DNA from: Sphingomonas sp. Y57
GTDB taxonomy: Bacteria > Pseudomonadota > Alphaproteobacteria > Sphingomonadales > Sphingomonadaceae
NCBI RefSeq assembly: GCF_001015195.1
Contig: NZ_LDES01000068.1
Location: 1-44,347 of the forward strand
Direction: 5' to 3'
DNA length: 44,347 nt
Shown piece by piece: positions 25,910-33,605 of the stretch. Below the pieces are notes generated by a model, which saw only the letters and a list, made by a program, of their open reading frames with translations, did no database searches and was not told the DNA's origin. The translations under genes and the position numbers were made by a program. Positions within the stretch are counted from its first letter, which is position 1; each line of letters starts with the position of its first letter.

Positions 25910-26839
25910 ATGGCGCTCGATCCGCAACTCGCCGCACTGCTCGCGACGCCGGCCGATGACACGGCTCCGCCTGCATCGTTCGCCGATCGCCGCGCACTCT
26001 TCGCAGCGGAGCTGGCCGCCATCGATCGACCCGGCCCCGCCGTCGCCGAGGAGCGTGCGATCACAATCTGCGCGAGGAGCCGTTCCCTGGAGGCCCGCCT
26101 CTTCTGTCCGGCGACACCGACGCCTTCGAACCGTCCGCTTATGCTCTTCTTCCACGGCGGCGGCTGGATCCAGGGCAGCATCGCGACCCACGCGTCGTTA
26201 TGCCGGTATCTATCGCATCATGGCGGGTTCGACCTGTTGTCGGTCGACTACAGGCTCGCCCCCGAACATCCTTTCCCCGCCGCTTTCGAAGATGCGCTCG
26301 ACGCTCTGCGCTGGCTGCATGAGCATGGCGCCGGCGCGGGGCTCGGTTCTTCGGACATCGTCATCGCCGGTGACAGCGCCGGCGGCAATCTCGCGGCGGC
26401 CGTCTGCCTGGCCGCGCCCGGCGAAGGCCTTCCCTCGCCTCAGGCCGCGCTGCTGCTCTATCCCGCGCTCGACCTGGCGAACCGGACAGCCTCACGCGAG
26501 ACGTTCGGCCGAGGCTATTGGCTCGATACGCTGGACGAACTCATAGCCCATTATGTGCCGGCGCCATCGCAGCGTCTGACCGTCGAGGCATCACCCGCGC
26601 TGGCAACGAGCCTGACGGGTTTCCCGCCGACCATGATGGTGACCGCCGGCCACGATCCCCTGCGCGACGAGGGAATCGCCTTCACGGTACGGCTGATGGC
26701 GGAGGGAGGGCGTTGCACGCTCGTGAACGAGGCGGCGATGATCCATGGCTTCCTGTCCCTCCACGGCATGGTGCCTGCAGCCGAACGCCGGCTGATCGCG
26801 ATAGCGGAGCAGTTCGGCAGGTTCGTTCAGCCGGATTGA
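25910..26839 (+). CDS. Alpha/beta hydrolase, HSL-type esterase
   Basis: 309 residues of the hormone-sensitive-lipase (family IV) type: oxyanion motif HGGGW (82-86), 'DYRLAPEHPFPAA', nucleophile elbow GDSAGGN with Ser156, acid Asp in 'TAGHDPLRDEG' and His in 'MIHGFL'. No signal peptide. ATG has GGGAGAAG about five bases upstream. It is a single gene divergent from the SDR2 operon, with the shared predicted GntR operator between them. It would hydrolyse a short ester, carbamate or amide; substrate unknown. Confidence 0.92.
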   Translation: MALDPQLAALLATPADDTAPPASFADRRALFAAELAAIDRPGPAVAEERAITICARSRSLEARLFCPATPTPSNRPLMLFFHGGGWIQGSIATHASLCRYLSHHGGFDLLSVDYRLAPEHPFPAAFEDALDALRWLHEHGAGAGLGSSDIVIAGDSAGGNLAAAVCLAAPGEGLPSPQAALLLYPALDLANRTASRETFGRGYWLDTLDELIAHYVPAPSQRLTVEASPALATSLTGFPPTMMVTAGHDPLRDEGIAFTVRLMAEGGRCTLVNEAAMIHGFLSLHGMVPAAERRLIAIAEQFGRFVQPD

Positions 26840-26900
26840 AGCGCGACTCGCAGCCCTCCGTGGGGGATGTCTAGCCTCGAAAGAGAAGTCCCGTTCCGGA

Positions 26901-26960
26901 TTGATATAATTTTTTCTAGAAATTTCAAAAATTTAAATAGCGAAAAAGGCTAATTGTCAA
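26901..26960. other. AT-rich block upstream of TBDR3
   Basis: About 60 bases made mostly of A and T runs (for example TTTTTTCTAGAAATTTC and AAAAATTTAAATAG) in otherwise GC-rich DNA. It fills the middle of the gap 26840-27013 and lies just upstream of the predicted GntR operator B. It may be an UP-like promoter element or a bent-DNA site. No gene is seen. Confidence 0.5.
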
Positions 26961-26975
26961 ACGGACTCGGTTAAA

Positions 26976-27000
26976 GGTATTATTAATAGTCCAATATACC
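26976..27000 (-). promoter_or_regulatory. Predicted GntR operator B (before TBDR3)
   Basis: On the reverse strand this reads GGTAT-ATTGGACTATT-AATAATACC. The core differs from operator A at one of 11 bases and is bracketed by GGTAT and ATACC arms. The core (26985-26995) lies 18 bases before the TBDR3 start codon, a position that would block transcription or translation when bound. Confidence 0.5.
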
Positions 27001-27013
27001 AAAGGGGGATTTG

Positions 27014-29212
27014 ATGGATCATGTCGCGATGAATAGCCGGCGCAGAACCCATGGGCGACTGCGGCTTCTCCTCCTGGCTTCGATCGCCACGCAGATGACC
27101 TGGACCGCGCCCGCTGCCGCACAGGGGGTCGGGTCGGACAACGACATCATCGTGACCGCGCGCAAGCGCGAGGAGCGGATGATCGACGTCCCCGTGTCCG
27201 TCGCCGCGATCACGGGCCCTCTGCTGGAGAAGAACCGCGTCGCCAACGTCGACAATCTGATCGGCAATGTGCCCAGCCTCTATTTCAGCTCGAACGCGCT
27301 TTCGCCCGGCAAGGATTTCATCAATCTCGTGATCCGCGGCATCGGCGCACAGAGTGCGGGATCGCCTGCCGTCGCGACCATCGTCGACGGGGTCTACGTG
27401 CCGGCATTGTCCTTCGACATCCAGTTCATGGATGTCGAGCGCGTCGAAGTGCTGCGCGGCCCGCAAGGCACGCTGTTCGGCCGCAATACCGAAGGCGGTG
27501 CGCTCAACATCGTGCTGCGCCGTCCGGACGCGCAAACCAGGGGCCGCATCGCGCTGACCTACGACGAGTTCGACACGGCGCGCGCCCAGGCGGGATTGTC
27601 GGGGCAAGTCGCCGAAGGGCTGTTCGGATCGGCTTCGCTCGATTTTGAACAGAGCAGTGGCTATCTCAAGAACCGGGTCATTCCCGCCGCGCTCGGCTTG
27701 ACCCGGTCGGTCAAAGCCAACGATTATCGCAAGCTGAGCGGGCGCGCGGCGCTGCGCTTCAAGCCCAATGACAGACTCGACATCAACCTGGCGGTCGATG
27801 CTTCGTCGCAGGTGGGCCTTGACGGCCTGCCAGGCGTACCGCGCGGCGGTGAGCATTATGTGGTGCGCAGCGATTTCCAGACCGACGCCCATTACAGGAA
27901 CCGGGGCGGGGCGCTGACGATCGACTATGATCTGGGCGATATCGGGCTGACGTCGATCACCGGCTATCGCAAGGTGACGTCGCGGCTGCCGTTCGACTTC
28001 GACGGCTCGCCCGAGTTCGTCGACAATGTCCATGACCTCAAGACTTCCCAGTCGATCACGTCGCAGGAGATCCGGCTGGCGAAGACGGCCGGCGGCGCCT
28101 TCAAGTGGTTGCTGGGCGGCTACGCCTTCGACGAGCGCCATGTCCAGGATCGCGGCTATCGCCTCGACACGGTGCCAATCTTCCCGTCGGGCATCTTCAT
28201 CGACGCACAGAACCAGCGGCTCAAGCGACGCGGCTTCGCGCTCTTCGGCGACGCGACGCTGACCTTGTTCGACAAGCTCGATCTCAACGCCGGTCTGCGC
28301 TACTCGTGGGAGAAGACCCGCGCAAACACACTGATCGACTTTACCATCCCGGATCTGCTGGGCCCCGGCGCCGACCTCCGCGTGGCCGGCGCCGCGCGCG
28401 GTACGATCACCGACAAGGCACTCACGCCCAGCGCATCGGCGACCTGGCGCTGGTCACGCAGCTTCACCACCTATGTGCGCTACGCTCGTGGCTACAGGGC
28501 CGGAGGCTTCCCGCTAGCCCCGGCCGATCCATCGACCAACATCCCGTTCGGTCCCGAGAAGTCCGATAATTTCGAGATCGGCTCGAAGGCCAGCCTGTTG
28601 AACGGGCTCGTCCATATCGATGGCGCCGTCTATCTGATCAACATCATCGGACAACAGGTGTCGACGGTCGTCTTCCTGAACAACGACCCGACCTTGCCGG
28701 TGACGTCGGTCGCCAATGCCGGCCGCGGCCGATCCAAGGGTTTTGAACTCAGCGCCGATGCCCGGCCGGTCGACGGACTGCTGCTGGGCGCCAATGTCGG
28801 CTATACCGATGCGCGCTACCGGCGATATGTCGACACCGTCGGCAAGAATCGCGCCGGCGAACGCTTCCCCTTCGTTCCTAAGTGGACGGCGCAGGCCAAT
28901 GCCAGCTATCGCTTTCCGATCGGCGGGGGCCTCGACCTCGAACTCTACGGCGCCTACCGCCATGTCGGAAAGATCCTGTCCGGCAGCGGTGTCGACATCG
29001 ACATACAGTTCCCGGTCAAGGCCTATGACATCGCCGATATTCGCGCGAGCCTGATCGGCCCGAAGTGGAAGGCGGACCTGTTCGTCGACAACGTCACCAA
29101 CAATTATATCGAAACCCGCGTGTTCAATGCATTCTTCTTCCTGCAGCCGCGCCCGTTCTCGATCGTGCTGCCGCCACGGCGGGCCGGCATCCGCCTGACC
29201 TACGAATTGTGA
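27014..29212 (+). CDS. TonB-dependent outer membrane receptor (TBDR3)
   Basis: 732 residues. Signal peptide ends near 'PAAAQ', TonB box 'DIIVTARKREERMID', plug with 'GPQGTLFGRNTEGG', then a beta barrel. The last residues are 'RLTYEL', so the terminal aromatic residue usual for Bam-inserted barrels is replaced by Leu. No STN domain. ATG has AGGGGG six bases upstream. It forms a two-gene unit with the formamidase-like gene 11 bases downstream, which points to import of an amide-containing compound; inference from linkage. Confidence 0.93.
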   Translation: MDHVAMNSRRRTHGRLRLLLLASIATQMTWTAPAAAQGVGSDNDIIVTARKREERMIDVPVSVAAITGPLLEKNRVANVDNLIGNVPSLYFSSNALSPGKDFINLVIRGIGAQSAGSPAVATIVDGVYVPALSFDIQFMDVERVEVLRGPQGTLFGRNTEGGALNIVLRRPDAQTRGRIALTYDEFDTARAQAGLSGQVAEGLFGSASLDFEQSSGYLKNRVIPAALGLTRSVKANDYRKLSGRAALRFKPNDRLDINLAVDASSQVGLDGLPGVPRGGEHYVVRSDFQTDAHYRNRGGALTIDYDLGDIGLTSITGYRKVTSRLPFDFDGSPEFVDNVHDLKTSQSITSQEIRLAKTAGGAFKWLLGGYAFDERHVQDRGYRLDTVPIFPSGIFIDAQNQRLKRRGFALFGDATLTLFDKLDLNAGLRYSWEKTRANTLIDFTIPDLLGPGADLRVAGAARGTITDKALTPSASATWRWSRSFTTYVRYARGYRAGGFPLAPADPSTNIPFGPEKSDNFEIGSKASLLNGLVHIDGAVYLINIIGQQVSTVVFLNNDPTLPVTSVANAGRGRSKGFELSADARPVDGLLLGANVGYTDARYRRYVDTVGKNRAGERFPFVPKWTAQANASYRFPIGGGLDLELYGAYRHVGKILSGSGVDIDIQFPVKAYDIADIRASLIGPKWKADLFVDNVTNNYIETRVFNAFFFLQPRPFSIVLPPRRAGIRLTYEL

Positions 29213-29223
29213 GGAATCGCACC

Positions 29224-31377
29224 ATGACGCTCATCGGCTATGCCGACCACTGGGAAGCGCTACCCGGCGAGGAATTGGCCTTCAAGGTCAGCGCCACGGC
29301 GGACTATGCCGCGCGCATCGTCCGCCTGCGTCATGGCGACACCAATCCGCGCGGGCCGGGCTTCCGCGCGGAGACGGTTGCGGACATCGCCGATCGCCTT
29401 CCTGCCGGGGTGCAGGACATCGACCTAGGCTCTTACGTGCGCTGGGACCCCGACGCCGATTTCGACGACGGGACGATGATGGCCGCCCTGAGCCTCTGGG
29501 CGACGCTGCCGGGTCCGGATGAGCAGGGACTGCTCTGCCGGTCGGACGGTCGAGGCCGGGGCTATGGGCTGTATCTCGGCGCGGACGGGGCAGTCATATG
29601 GCGTAGCGGCGATGTCGAGTTGCGCAGCGAACCGGTCCAACTGCACCGCTGGTACCGCGTGGCGGTCAGCCGTAATCGGGACGGACGGATCGAGCTGATC
29701 GTCTCCCCACAGGTCTTCGTGCCCAACCGGCAGCAATACCGCGAGGCCCTGCAAGGACAGCCGGTCACCGCGGCGGGGCCCCTGCTGGTCGGCGCGGCAC
29801 GGGAGGCGTCCCTCCATCGCCCGCGCGGCGGCTTCAACGGCAAGATCGGCGACATCGCGATCGTGACGGGCCACGTCGATCCGACGATGATGACGCAACT
29901 GGCCGCAGGCGGGTCGCCAGACGAGCCGGCGATCCGGTGGCATCTGGGAATCGAGGTCGACGGACGGCGCGCCGTCGATATCTCGGGATTCGATCGGCAT
30001 GGCGAAGTCGTCAACCGACCGACGCGCGGCGTCACCGGCGCCCGCTGGAAGGCCCACGTCGATCGCTATGTCGATGCGCCGGACGAATATGACGCCATCC
30101 ACTTCCATGCTGACGATCTTGAGGATTGCCGCTGGGAGACAAGTTTCCGCTTCGAGATTCCAGAGGACATGAAGCCCGGCGTCTATGCGGCCGAACTCCG
30201 CTCCAACGACGAGCGGCGCTATGTCAGCTTCCTCGTGACCGCCAGACCCGGCCGCGCGACCGCGCCCGTCGCGCTGCTGATCCCGACGGTCAGCTATCTC
30301 GCCTATTCGAACGAGGCGTTGGAACCGGAACTGCTCGGCGCCTTGACGCCGCTGCGCAACCGCCACCTCCAGGAAGCCGACTACGCCTATTTGGCCAGGC
30401 ATCGCCTGCTGAGCCTCTATGACCGGCACGACGACGGATCCGGCCGCTGCATGTCGACGCGGCGGCGTCCCAACCTCACCTCGATGAATCCGCTTCACCG
30501 CTGCCGGCTCTACGACGCGCCGCACCAACTCGCCGCCGACCTCCATCTCGTCGACTGGCTGGAGGAAATGGGAATCGCCTATGACGTGGTGACCGACCAT
30601 CAGCTCCACGAGCAAGGCGCAGCGCTGCTCCAGCCCTACAAGGCTGTGCTGACCGGCACCCATGCGGAATATTGGACAGCGCCCATGCTCGACGGCCTGG
30701 AAGGCTATCGCGACGGCGGAGGTCGGGTAGTCTATCTTTCTGGCAACGGCCTCTATTGGGTCGCGGCGCTCGACGAGACCGGCGACATCATCGAAATCCG
30801 GCGGCGCGGCGGCAGCGAAAGCTGGAAGGCGGCAGGCGGCGAGGCGATCATCAGCCTTACCGGCGAGCATGGCGGCCTGTGGAAGGATCGCGGCCGTCCG
30901 CCCCAACGCTATGTCGGCGTAGGCATGGCGTCCCAGGGTTTTGATCGCGGGGCCCCCTATCGGCGAACCGCCGCCAGCTACGATCCCCGCGTCGCCTTCA
31001 TCTTCGAAGGGGTCGACGACGAGTTGCTGGGCGATTTTCCGGCGCTGACGCTGGGTTATGGCGCGGCGGGCTACGAGGTCGACCGGGCCGACGAGCGCCT
31101 GGGCACGCCGGCCCATGCTCTTGTCCTCGCATCGTCGACGGGCTTCAGCGACAGCTATCAATATGTCCGCGAGGAAACCTTCTTCACCACTCCGTTCGAC
31201 GGCGGCACTGTCAACAGCGAGGTGCGCGCGGACATGGTCTATTTCGAATGTCCCGAAGGCGGCGCCGTCTTCTCGGTCGGCTCGATCAGCTTCTGCTCGT
31301 GCCTGTCGTTCAATGGCTATGAGAACAACATCTCGAGGATCCTCAGGAATGTGGTGACCCATTTCAGCCGCGCCTGA
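29224..31377 (+). CDS. N,N-dimethylformamidase large (beta) subunit homologue
   Basis: 717 residues. The N-terminal third (about 60-230) looks like a concanavalin/LamG-type beta sandwich; the C-terminal part matches the dimethylformamidase large-subunit domain: 'LIPTVSYLAYSNE', 'LLSLYDRHDDG', 'YDVVTDHQLHEQG', 'LTGTHAEYWT'. The Paracoccus enzyme holds one iron with two Tyr and one Glu (Tyr399, Tyr440 and Glu521, from memory). Tyr358, Tyr399 and Glu482 here have nearly the same spacing (41 and 83). The known enzyme also has a small subunit of about 130 residues; none is seen in the window. ATG has GAGGA seven bases upstream. Likely an amide hydrolase on an unknown substrate. Confidence 0.88.
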   Translation: MTLIGYADHWEALPGEELAFKVSATADYAARIVRLRHGDTNPRGPGFRAETVADIADRLPAGVQDIDLGSYVRWDPDADFDDGTMMAALSLWATLPGPDEQGLLCRSDGRGRGYGLYLGADGAVIWRSGDVELRSEPVQLHRWYRVAVSRNRDGRIELIVSPQVFVPNRQQYREALQGQPVTAAGPLLVGAAREASLHRPRGGFNGKIGDIAIVTGHVDPTMMTQLAAGGSPDEPAIRWHLGIEVDGRRAVDISGFDRHGEVVNRPTRGVTGARWKAHVDRYVDAPDEYDAIHFHADDLEDCRWETSFRFEIPEDMKPGVYAAELRSNDERRYVSFLVTARPGRATAPVALLIPTVSYLAYSNEALEPELLGALTPLRNRHLQEADYAYLARHRLLSLYDRHDDGSGRCMSTRRRPNLTSMNPLHRCRLYDAPHQLAADLHLVDWLEEMGIAYDVVTDHQLHEQGAALLQPYKAVLTGTHAEYWTAPMLDGLEGYRDGGGRVVYLSGNGLYWVAALDETGDIIEIRRRGGSESWKAAGGEAIISLTGEHGGLWKDRGRPPQRYVGVGMASQGFDRGAPYRRTAASYDPRVAFIFEGVDDELLGDFPALTLGYGAAGYEVDRADERLGTPAHALVLASSTGFSDSYQYVREETFFTTPFDGGTVNSEVRADMVYFECPEGGAVFSVGSISFCSCLSFNGYENNISRILRNVVTHFSRA

Positions 31378-31491
31378 TCCGGCTGACATCGATACGATGG
31401 CGCGTTTGGATCGGAGCGGTCTTCCGCGGCACTTATCGCAATATCGTCAAGGAGCCTGCCGCCACGCGACTTTCGGTGCTGCCGCCCCGGC

Positions 31492-31511
31492 ATTGGACCA
31501 TTGGTCGACCA
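31492..31511 (+). promoter_or_regulatory. Predicted GntR operator D (before the GntR gene)
   Basis: ATTGGACCATT (31492-31502) runs into TGGTCGACCA (31502-31511), a perfect 10-base palindrome of the TGGTC/GACCA type known for FCD-class GntR proteins. It lies about 95-110 bases before the regulator's TTG start, which suggests autoregulation. Confidence 0.5.
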
Positions 31512-31531
31512 CAGGCAAAATCATTGCCAAA

Positions 31532-31567
31532 GCGCGCCTGCTGTTCCTATAGCGGAAGCAGGCGCGC
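31532..31567 (+). promoter_or_regulatory. Hairpin in the gntR leader
   Basis: GCGCGCCTGCT (31532-31542) and AGCAGGCGCGC (31557-31567) are perfect complements around a 14-base loop, between operator D and the TTG start, ending 37 bases before it. No T-run follows, so it may be an RNA stability or attenuation element rather than a terminator. The gap 31378-31604 holds no gene. Confidence 0.55.
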
Positions 31568-31604
31568 CATCCTGTCGATCAGGCGGGCTCGGAAGGAGAG
31601 CAGC

Positions 31605-32345
31605 TTGGTCCAGAGCTTCGGTCCGGTGAGGCACACGGCAACCTATGAAGTGGTTGCGGAGCATATTCGGCGGGCGCTGCAACTGGGCCGCTATCTTCCC
31701 GGCGACAAGCTGCCGCCCGAGCGCGCCCTGGCGCTCCAGCTCGGCGTCTCGCGCACAGTACTGCGCGAGGCGATCCGCGCGCTGGAGGGCGAAGGCCTCG
31801 TGGAAAGCCGGCGCGGCGCAATGGGCGGACTGGTCGTGCTGAACAATGAGGTGCCCGCCGACCAGCTCAGATCGATGATCGCCAGCCGCTTCGACCAGCT
31901 CGAACAGCTCTACGAATTCCGCCTGGCCAATGAATGCGCCGCGGCCCGCTTCGCCGCCCGGCGGCGCACCGCCGAGGACCTCCGCAAGATATCGGAGGCG
32001 CTGCAGCGCATGGAGGCGATCGTCGGCGGTGTCGCCGAACATAATGACTCGAATACCGTGGCACGCTTCACTTCAGCCGATTCCGCCTTCCACCTCGGCA
32101 TCGCCGAGGCCAGCCGCAATGGCTTCCTCGCCCAGGCCGTGGAAGATGCGTGGGTGCGGCGCTTCCTGCCGATCGGCAGTGTGTTCAGGCGGATCGAGCC
32201 CGATGCGAACAATGGCCACCGCCGCTTGTTCGACGCGATCGAGGCCGGCAATGCCGCCGAAGCCGAGGCTGCAATGGGCGGCCATATCCAGGAAACCTTG
32301 TCCACGCTTCGCGGCTATCTGAACGATCGCCTCCGGACGCGCTGA
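31605..32345 (+). CDS. GntR family regulator, FCD (FadR/VanR) subfamily
   Basis: 246 residues. N-terminal winged helix (about 10-75) with 'GDKLPPERALALQLGVSRTVLREAIRALEGEGLV'. The FCD domain has the metal and effector residues Asp and His in 'ADSAFHLGIAEASRN' and later His in 'GHRRLFDAIEAGNAAEA' and 'MGGHI'. Start is TTG with AAGGAGAG four bases upstream; no ATG gives a proper N-terminus. Predicted operators stand before this gene, the SDR2/esterase promoter, TBDR3 and the flavin monooxygenase, so it probably represses the whole of region 3 until an acidic intermediate binds. Confidence 0.92.
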   Translation: MVQSFGPVRHTATYEVVAEHIRRALQLGRYLPGDKLPPERALALQLGVSRTVLREAIRALEGEGLVESRRGAMGGLVVLNNEVPADQLRSMIASRFDQLEQLYEFRLANECAAARFAARRRTAEDLRKISEALQRMEAIVGGVAEHNDSNTVARFTSADSAFHLGIAEASRNGFLAQAVEDAWVRRFLPIGSVFRRIEPDANNGHRRLFDAIEAGNAAEAEAAMGGHIQETLSTLRGYLNDRLRTR

Positions 32346-32428
32346 AGCCCGTCAAACCATCGACCCGATATTCCGGTGCCTAGCGGGCTTTCCGCCACGG
32401 CATCCTTTTGCTTTGACTCATATGGGCT

Positions 32429-32449
32429 ATTGGTCTATCTAATAAACCA
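32429..32449 (+). promoter_or_regulatory. Predicted GntR operator C (before flavin monooxygenase)
   Basis: ATTGGTCTATC followed by TAATAAACCA; the outer arms TGGT (32431-32434) and ACCA (32446-32449) are inverted. The core ends 25 bases before the monooxygenase ATG, and the ribosome binding site GAGGAG begins a few bases after the second arm. Confidence 0.45.
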
Positions 32450-32464
32450 TTAGAGGAGACCTGC

Positions 32465-33562
32465 ATGACCCTGCCTGCCAGTTTCGGATTTGTCGCCACC
32501 GCCGTCGAAGCGCCGGGAACGCCCGACAAGCAGGCTTATGAAGCGCTGTTCGGAGATTGCGAACATGGGCAGGCGCTGGGCTATGACAGCGTGTGGCTGA
32601 TCGAACATCATTTCAGCGACTATTTCCCGACACCCAATCCCCTGGCGCTGCTGTCCAACCTGTCGGCGCGTTTTCCCCGGCTGGGACTGGGAACGTGCGT
32701 GCTGGTAACACCATGGCATGATCCGTTGCGGCTGGCGGAGGATATCGCCCAGCTTGCCTCCATCACCGAGGCGCCTCTCCACCTCGGCATGGGCCGCGGC
32801 GTCGCCAGGTTCGAATATGATGCGCTGGGCATCCAGATGGACGAGGCGCAGGACAGGTTTCGCGACACCTGGGAGATCATCCGCTCGGGCCTCGCCGGCG
32901 GCCCGTTCCAGGTAAAGGGCAAACTGATCGAGATGCCGCGCGAAGTCGTCCTCCGGCCCGTCCTGTCCGAACAGCGCCGTCGCTCGATCCACTTCTACGG
33001 CGCGATCGGAAGCCCGGGTACGGCTGAGCGCATGGCGGACATGGGCCTGCCGCCGATCTGTACGACGATCGGCGATTGGGACATGCAGCGCGACACGATC
33101 GTCAGCTGGAAGCGCGCAGCGGCCGCTAACCGCCTGGACACTGGTGCGATGCGCCTGCCGATCATGATCAACTGCATCATCGGGGATACCGACGAGGAAG
33201 CGATCCGCGAGGCGCAAACCTACATTCCCCGCTTCATGCAGGCCCAGGTCGATCATTACGAGGCCGATGCCAACAACTGGGAAACGCTGCAAACCTACAA
33301 GGCATGGAGCGGCATATTCTCGAAGCTTAAGGCGCGATGCGACCCGGCCAATATCCCGGACTGGTGCCGGTGGCAGCTCATCGGCTCCCCCGAGACCGTG
33401 ACGAAGCGGCTGCGGCAATATCAGGATATCGGCTTCGACACCTTCCTTATTCATGTCGCGACGCCGGGCGTGCCGGTCGAACCGCGCCGCCGCTGGCTCC
33501 GTCGCTTTGCTCAGGAGGTGATGCCCGCATTTGCGCCGAACTCACGTCAACAAAGCTTGTGA
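32465..33562 (+). CDS. Luciferase-like flavin-dependent monooxygenase (LLM class)
   Basis: 365 residues with the bacterial-luciferase-type barrel: 'GQALGYDSVWLIEHHFSDYF' near residues 35-55 with the His pair, 'LGTCVLVTPWHDPLRLAED', and 'HLGMGRGVARFEYDALG'. These enzymes use reduced FMN from a separate reductase, which is not in the window, and oxygen to oxidise aldehydes, amines, N-heterocycles or C-S bonds. ATG has GAGGAG six bases upstream. A predicted GntR operator covers its promoter, tying it to the SDR, ligase and formamidase genes. It converges on the GMC gene at 33606. Confidence 0.9.
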   Translation: MTLPASFGFVATAVEAPGTPDKQAYEALFGDCEHGQALGYDSVWLIEHHFSDYFPTPNPLALLSNLSARFPRLGLGTCVLVTPWHDPLRLAEDIAQLASITEAPLHLGMGRGVARFEYDALGIQMDEAQDRFRDTWEIIRSGLAGGPFQVKGKLIEMPREVVLRPVLSEQRRRSIHFYGAIGSPGTAERMADMGLPPICTTIGDWDMQRDTIVSWKRAAAANRLDTGAMRLPIMINCIIGDTDEEAIREAQTYIPRFMQAQVDHYEADANNWETLQTYKAWSGIFSKLKARCDPANIPDWCRWQLIGSPETVTKRLRQYQDIGFDTFLIHVATPGVPVEPRRRWLRRFAQEVMPAFAPNSRQQSL

Positions 33563-33570
33563 AATAGATC

Positions 33571-33590
33571 GGCGCAGCGCGAGCTGCGCC
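33571..33590. terminator. Hairpin between convergent genes
   Basis: GGCGCAGC and GCTGCGCC pair perfectly around a GCGA loop, eight bases after the monooxygenase stop and 15 bases from the convergent GMC stop. It is a likely two-way stop signal without a T-run. Confidence 0.6.
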
Positions 33591-33605
33591 ATGCCCGTCT
33601 CCCGA

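Noticed and set aside
29425-31389. A 654-codon leftward open frame opposite the formamidase-like gene
   Set aside because: No recognisable domain, and it lies fully inside a gene with clear family motifs on the other strand.
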